Source: Cardinalis cardinalis (lineage: Eukaryota > Chordata > Aves > Passeriformes > Cardinalidae). Taken from it: a stretch of DNA of 64,000 bases. This document shows positions 61,650 through 64,000 of this stretch, piece after piece (position 1 is the first letter of the stretch; every line of letters starts with the position of its first letter). The position numbers were made by a program, and so were the translations under genes. Where the stretch lies: positions 553,070 through 617,069 of the forward strand of contig JACDOX010000325.1 of the NCBI GenBank assembly GCA_014549065.1, in the 5' to 3' direction. The notes below the pieces were generated by a model. That model had not been told where the DNA came from and searched no databases. It saw nothing but the letters and a program-made list of their open reading frames with translations.

Positions 61650-63050
61650 CAACAACCCCCACCCTGCCCCAGCGCTAAGAGATCCAGGTGTTTTAGACCC
61701 ATGAGGCAAGCGCACCCCTGCTGCCCAGGGAGGCTCCTCTCTGCCTTACTACCCTGTGTCTCCATTTACACTCATCTTTTATAAAGTTATTGCGCTTTTT
61801 TTTCCTTTTTAATTTAAAGAAAGTAACTGCATGGGGAGGTTTCTGTGGTTTATCACGATCTTCATTCTCCATCAGTCCTCGGGACATCCCCAACTATACT
61901 GCCCATATTGGTTTCAGGTGCACAGCCCTTCAATTGCAGTGTATGGCATGTGTCCCAGTGACAAAAGTGTTGGGTCTCATCCCTCTCCCCTGCACATAAT
62001 GCTTTTGTTTGCTTCACCTGAGACAGCTGGGTTACTGTGCACTGAATAAAGGATAGGCCCATCTAGCACCTTTGGGATAATGTCCACCAAGCCTTGAGGT
62101 CGACCTATGCAAAAAACCAAGAGGAAGCATTGCAGTGCTGGCCAGAAAAAAAATTATCTAGGGTGCCCCTTGGTATCTTCTGAAATACCTTGAAATCCTT
62201 TCAAGGCCAACCACTAATTCATGGTGAGCCAAGTAAGCGCCTTGGGTTTCACTATCCAGAAAAACCTTGTGTTTTAGAAAATAATTCCAAGCAAGCTACA
62301 TAGAAGCGGGTATTACAAGAAATAATTTTCAGAAAACTGGTTAAAAAATGCACTGATAATAGTAGCAAAAAGAAACAGACCTCTACAGCACTTAGAGTTC
62401 TTTCATTTTTTCAAAAACAGAAAGTGCAAAAAACATCCCCGTGTCTGGAATGCTGTTTCGGCTTTGTCTTTGGTATTCCACAGTTAGAGTACATTTTTGT
62501 TAAAGGACTAGAACCAGGTGAACAGTCAAAAATCTCCTGTGGTGATGGTTCTCACCATAAACACCCTCTAAGGACATCTGCTGCAAAATTGTTCTTTCCT
62601 AAGTGCTGGTCCAGTTGTTAGCCAAAACCCCACATCTACACAAGAAGCTCAGCTAGAACCTGGAACAGGTTGTCAAAAAACTCCTTTCAGCTCCAGGCAA
62701 TGCATCAAGGCGCTAAATTGATGAGTCTGGAAGATAGAAAGGGAGGGCAGCTACAAATGTGCTCCAGCCTTGTCACAAGCGAAGTAAATTCACTCCCATG
62801 GGCTCTCACTGTCTGACTCTGCCTGCTGGACACCAAAAGTGAACTCAAGCACAGAAGAAGCACTCACAGAGCAAGTGGGATGGTTCCTGTATCAGCAAGA
62901 ACCTGGAGACCTCTGCACACAGGTGCAGGAAGGGTTGGACATGGCTGGTACTGTGTTTCTCTAAGCAGCTCACTCATTCCTGCCAAAACCGAGATAAAGA
63001 GCACAAAAGAAGTTCAGACACAGCAGAAAGAAACAATTAGTGGAAAAAGG
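61650..63050. other. Intergenic interval between SERPINB1 and the SERPINB6-like gene
   Basis: About 1.4 kb between the SERPINB1 promoter island and the 3' end of the next serpin, which is transcribed in the same direction. Only short broken open frames; nothing recognised. Confidence 0.7.
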
Positions 63051-63077
63051 AGTCGCTCTGTTCCAGGGAAACATAAA

Positions 63078-63083
63078 TTTATT
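63078..63083 (-). terminator. SERPINB6: Candidate poly(A) signal of the SERPINB6-like gene
   Basis: TTTATT reads AATAAA on the minus strand only about 37 bases past the stop, implying a very short 3' UTR if used. Confidence 0.4.
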
Positions 63084-63119
63084 CTGTGAGGGCACCTATG
63101 CAGCCAAGACATCTCCTCT

Positions 63120-63521
63120 CTAGGGACAGCAAAATCTGCCACAAAACAAAATGCTGGAAGTTTTGTTGTGCCGGATGAAGAAGAGGAAGGGATGATCAGC
63201 AGTGAATTCCAGAACTATCATTGCACAGAAATTCATGACCAGCCCGGTGGCAGCAGCTGCTTCAGTGCCTTCTTCATTNACTTCCACAAAGGATTTGTGA
63301 ACCACTTCAGAGAGCACCAGCTCATTACCAGGTGAGATTCCTGAAAAGTCTGCCTTCCCTGACTCAAATGCATCACGCATTCCCATGCTTCTTAAAATAG
63401 GTTTCAGATCATAATCTTCTTCCAGTTTAAATCGGGGTAAATACACCCTCATGTGTGCAGACTTCATCATTTCTGGACTGATCCAACCCATCAGCTTCTC
63501 ATGTGTAAGTTCTCTTTCCAG
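63120..63521 (-). CDS. SERPINB6: SERPINB6-like clade B serpin, last coding exon (partial gene)
   Basis: This is the 3' exon of a second intracellular serpin; the rest lies right of the window. Acceptor TTCTTCAG|CTGGAA, 133 codons, TAG at 63120-63122: exactly the length and phase of the SERPINB1 last exon. The segment GMRDAFESGKADFSGIS and the end SILFCGRF resemble human SERPINB6 more than SERPINB1 or SERPINB9. The hinge GTEAAAAT is intact, so it is probably inhibitory. By alignment the P1 residue is Cys (codon 63225-63227) with Phe at P2 and Ala at P1', unlike human SERPINB6, which has Arg at P1. It ends with Cys-Cys-Pro instead of the usual Ser-Ser-Pro. The N at 63279 is the third base of a Val codon. 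Orthology to SERPINB6 rests on this one exon plus synteny; another clade B paralogue is possible. Confidence 0.8.
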   Translation of the reverse strand: MERELTHEKLMGWISPEMMKSAHMRVYLPRFKLEEDYDLKPILRSMGMRDAFESGKADFSGISPGNELVLSEVVHKSFVEXNEEGTEAAAATGLVMNFCAMIVLEFTADHPFLFFIRHNKTSSILFCGRFCCP

Positions 63522-64000
63522 CTGAAGAAAAATCCAAAATTTACTTAATTACAATGAGAATTGAGACCATATTACATAGCCAAAGTACTGATTTCTGTGT
63601 GTTTATTCACATAGCACATAACANGTATGGGCTTTTTCCCTTCNTTATGCATGAAGTCTGTGGGGATTTTCTTTTCATTTTTAATTGCAGAATAAATGAC
63701 TCAAGAAGGCTTGGTAATAAACTCCTGGTCCAGAGTTCCAATGAGCCTGAACTCGTATCCTACCCCCACCACAAAAGAGATCCTGCCCTTTCCTCTGAGC
63801 CCCTTTCCAGCCAGTGAGCACACACCACCTGCCAGCTGCTCAGCACACAACACCTACAGGACAAGCCACAGCACTTCCAAAGAGCCCACCCAAAATCCCC
63901 TCTCCACATTCCACCATCACCACACTGTGCCTTCACCACAACCACAGCTGACCTCTGCTCCTGAGCAGGGCCAGCTCTGCTTCCAGAGCCTCTGCCTAAG
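63522..64000 (-). other. Intron of the SERPINB6-like gene, right edge of window
   Basis: Upstream of the last exon. The last 250 bases are C-rich on the plus strand and show no serpin exon. Confidence 0.7.

Noticed and set aside
60562..61765. Open frames of 146 to 207 codons in the SERPINB1 promoter island
   Set aside because: Pro/Arg/Ala-rich low-complexity translations with no homology, explained by CpG-island composition.
1..64000. CRISPR arrays, bacterial operons, tRNA or rRNA genes
   Set aside because: None seen. The only tRNA-like sequence is the SINE head, which lacks an intact cloverleaf.

Overview
The window is vertebrate nuclear DNA, most likely from a songbird (passerine). The genes have split coding exons with GT/AG borders, long AT-rich introns and two GC/CpG-rich promoter islands. 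A short retroposon at about 40137-40273 has a tRNA-Ile-like head joined to a CR1-like tail, the structure of passerine TguSINE1 elements. Gene order and orientation, MYLK4(-) - WRNIP1(+) - SERPINB1(-) - SERPINB6-like(-), match the human 6p25 block as I recall it. Isolated single N bases are scattered through the window, several of them inside exons, which points to an uncorrected draft assembly or masked ambiguous positions.

Layout. 1-20112: AT-rich non-coding sequence, probably a large intron of MYLK4, whose kinase exons should lie left of the window; it holds a MIR-like fragment, microsatellites, a long palindrome and a 13-G run. 20113-20371: an early exon of MYLK4 (minus strand). 20372-23300: non-coding. 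23330-23980: CpG island with the WRNIP1 promoter and coding exon 1. 23466-48059: WRNIP1, seven coding exons that join without frame breaks into a 561-residue AAA+ ATPase with an N-terminal UBZ4 ubiquitin-binding zinc finger. 48060-54285: WRNIP1 3' UTR, a non-coding interval and the SERPINB1 3' UTR, the two genes being convergent. 54286-60086: SERPINB1, six coding exons on the minus strand joining into a 378-residue clade B serpin. 60590-61640: GC-rich island with the SERPINB1 promoter, a strong splice donor for a non-coding first exon and an IRF/PRDM1-type element. 63120-63521: last coding exon of a second clade B serpin, closest to SERPINB6, which continues off the right edge.

Functionally, WRNIP1 is a nuclear genome-maintenance factor acting at stalled forks. 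SERPINB1 and the SERPINB6-like protein are intracellular serine-protease inhibitors that protect cells, especially leukocytes, from their own granule proteases. MYLK4 is a myosin light chain kinase family member. These genes are neighbours by old synteny and do not form a joint pathway. I found no undescribed multi-gene system. The points most worth a second look are the reactive-centre loops of the two serpins, the shortened WRNIP1 linker, the regulatory motifs in the two promoter islands, and the SINE.
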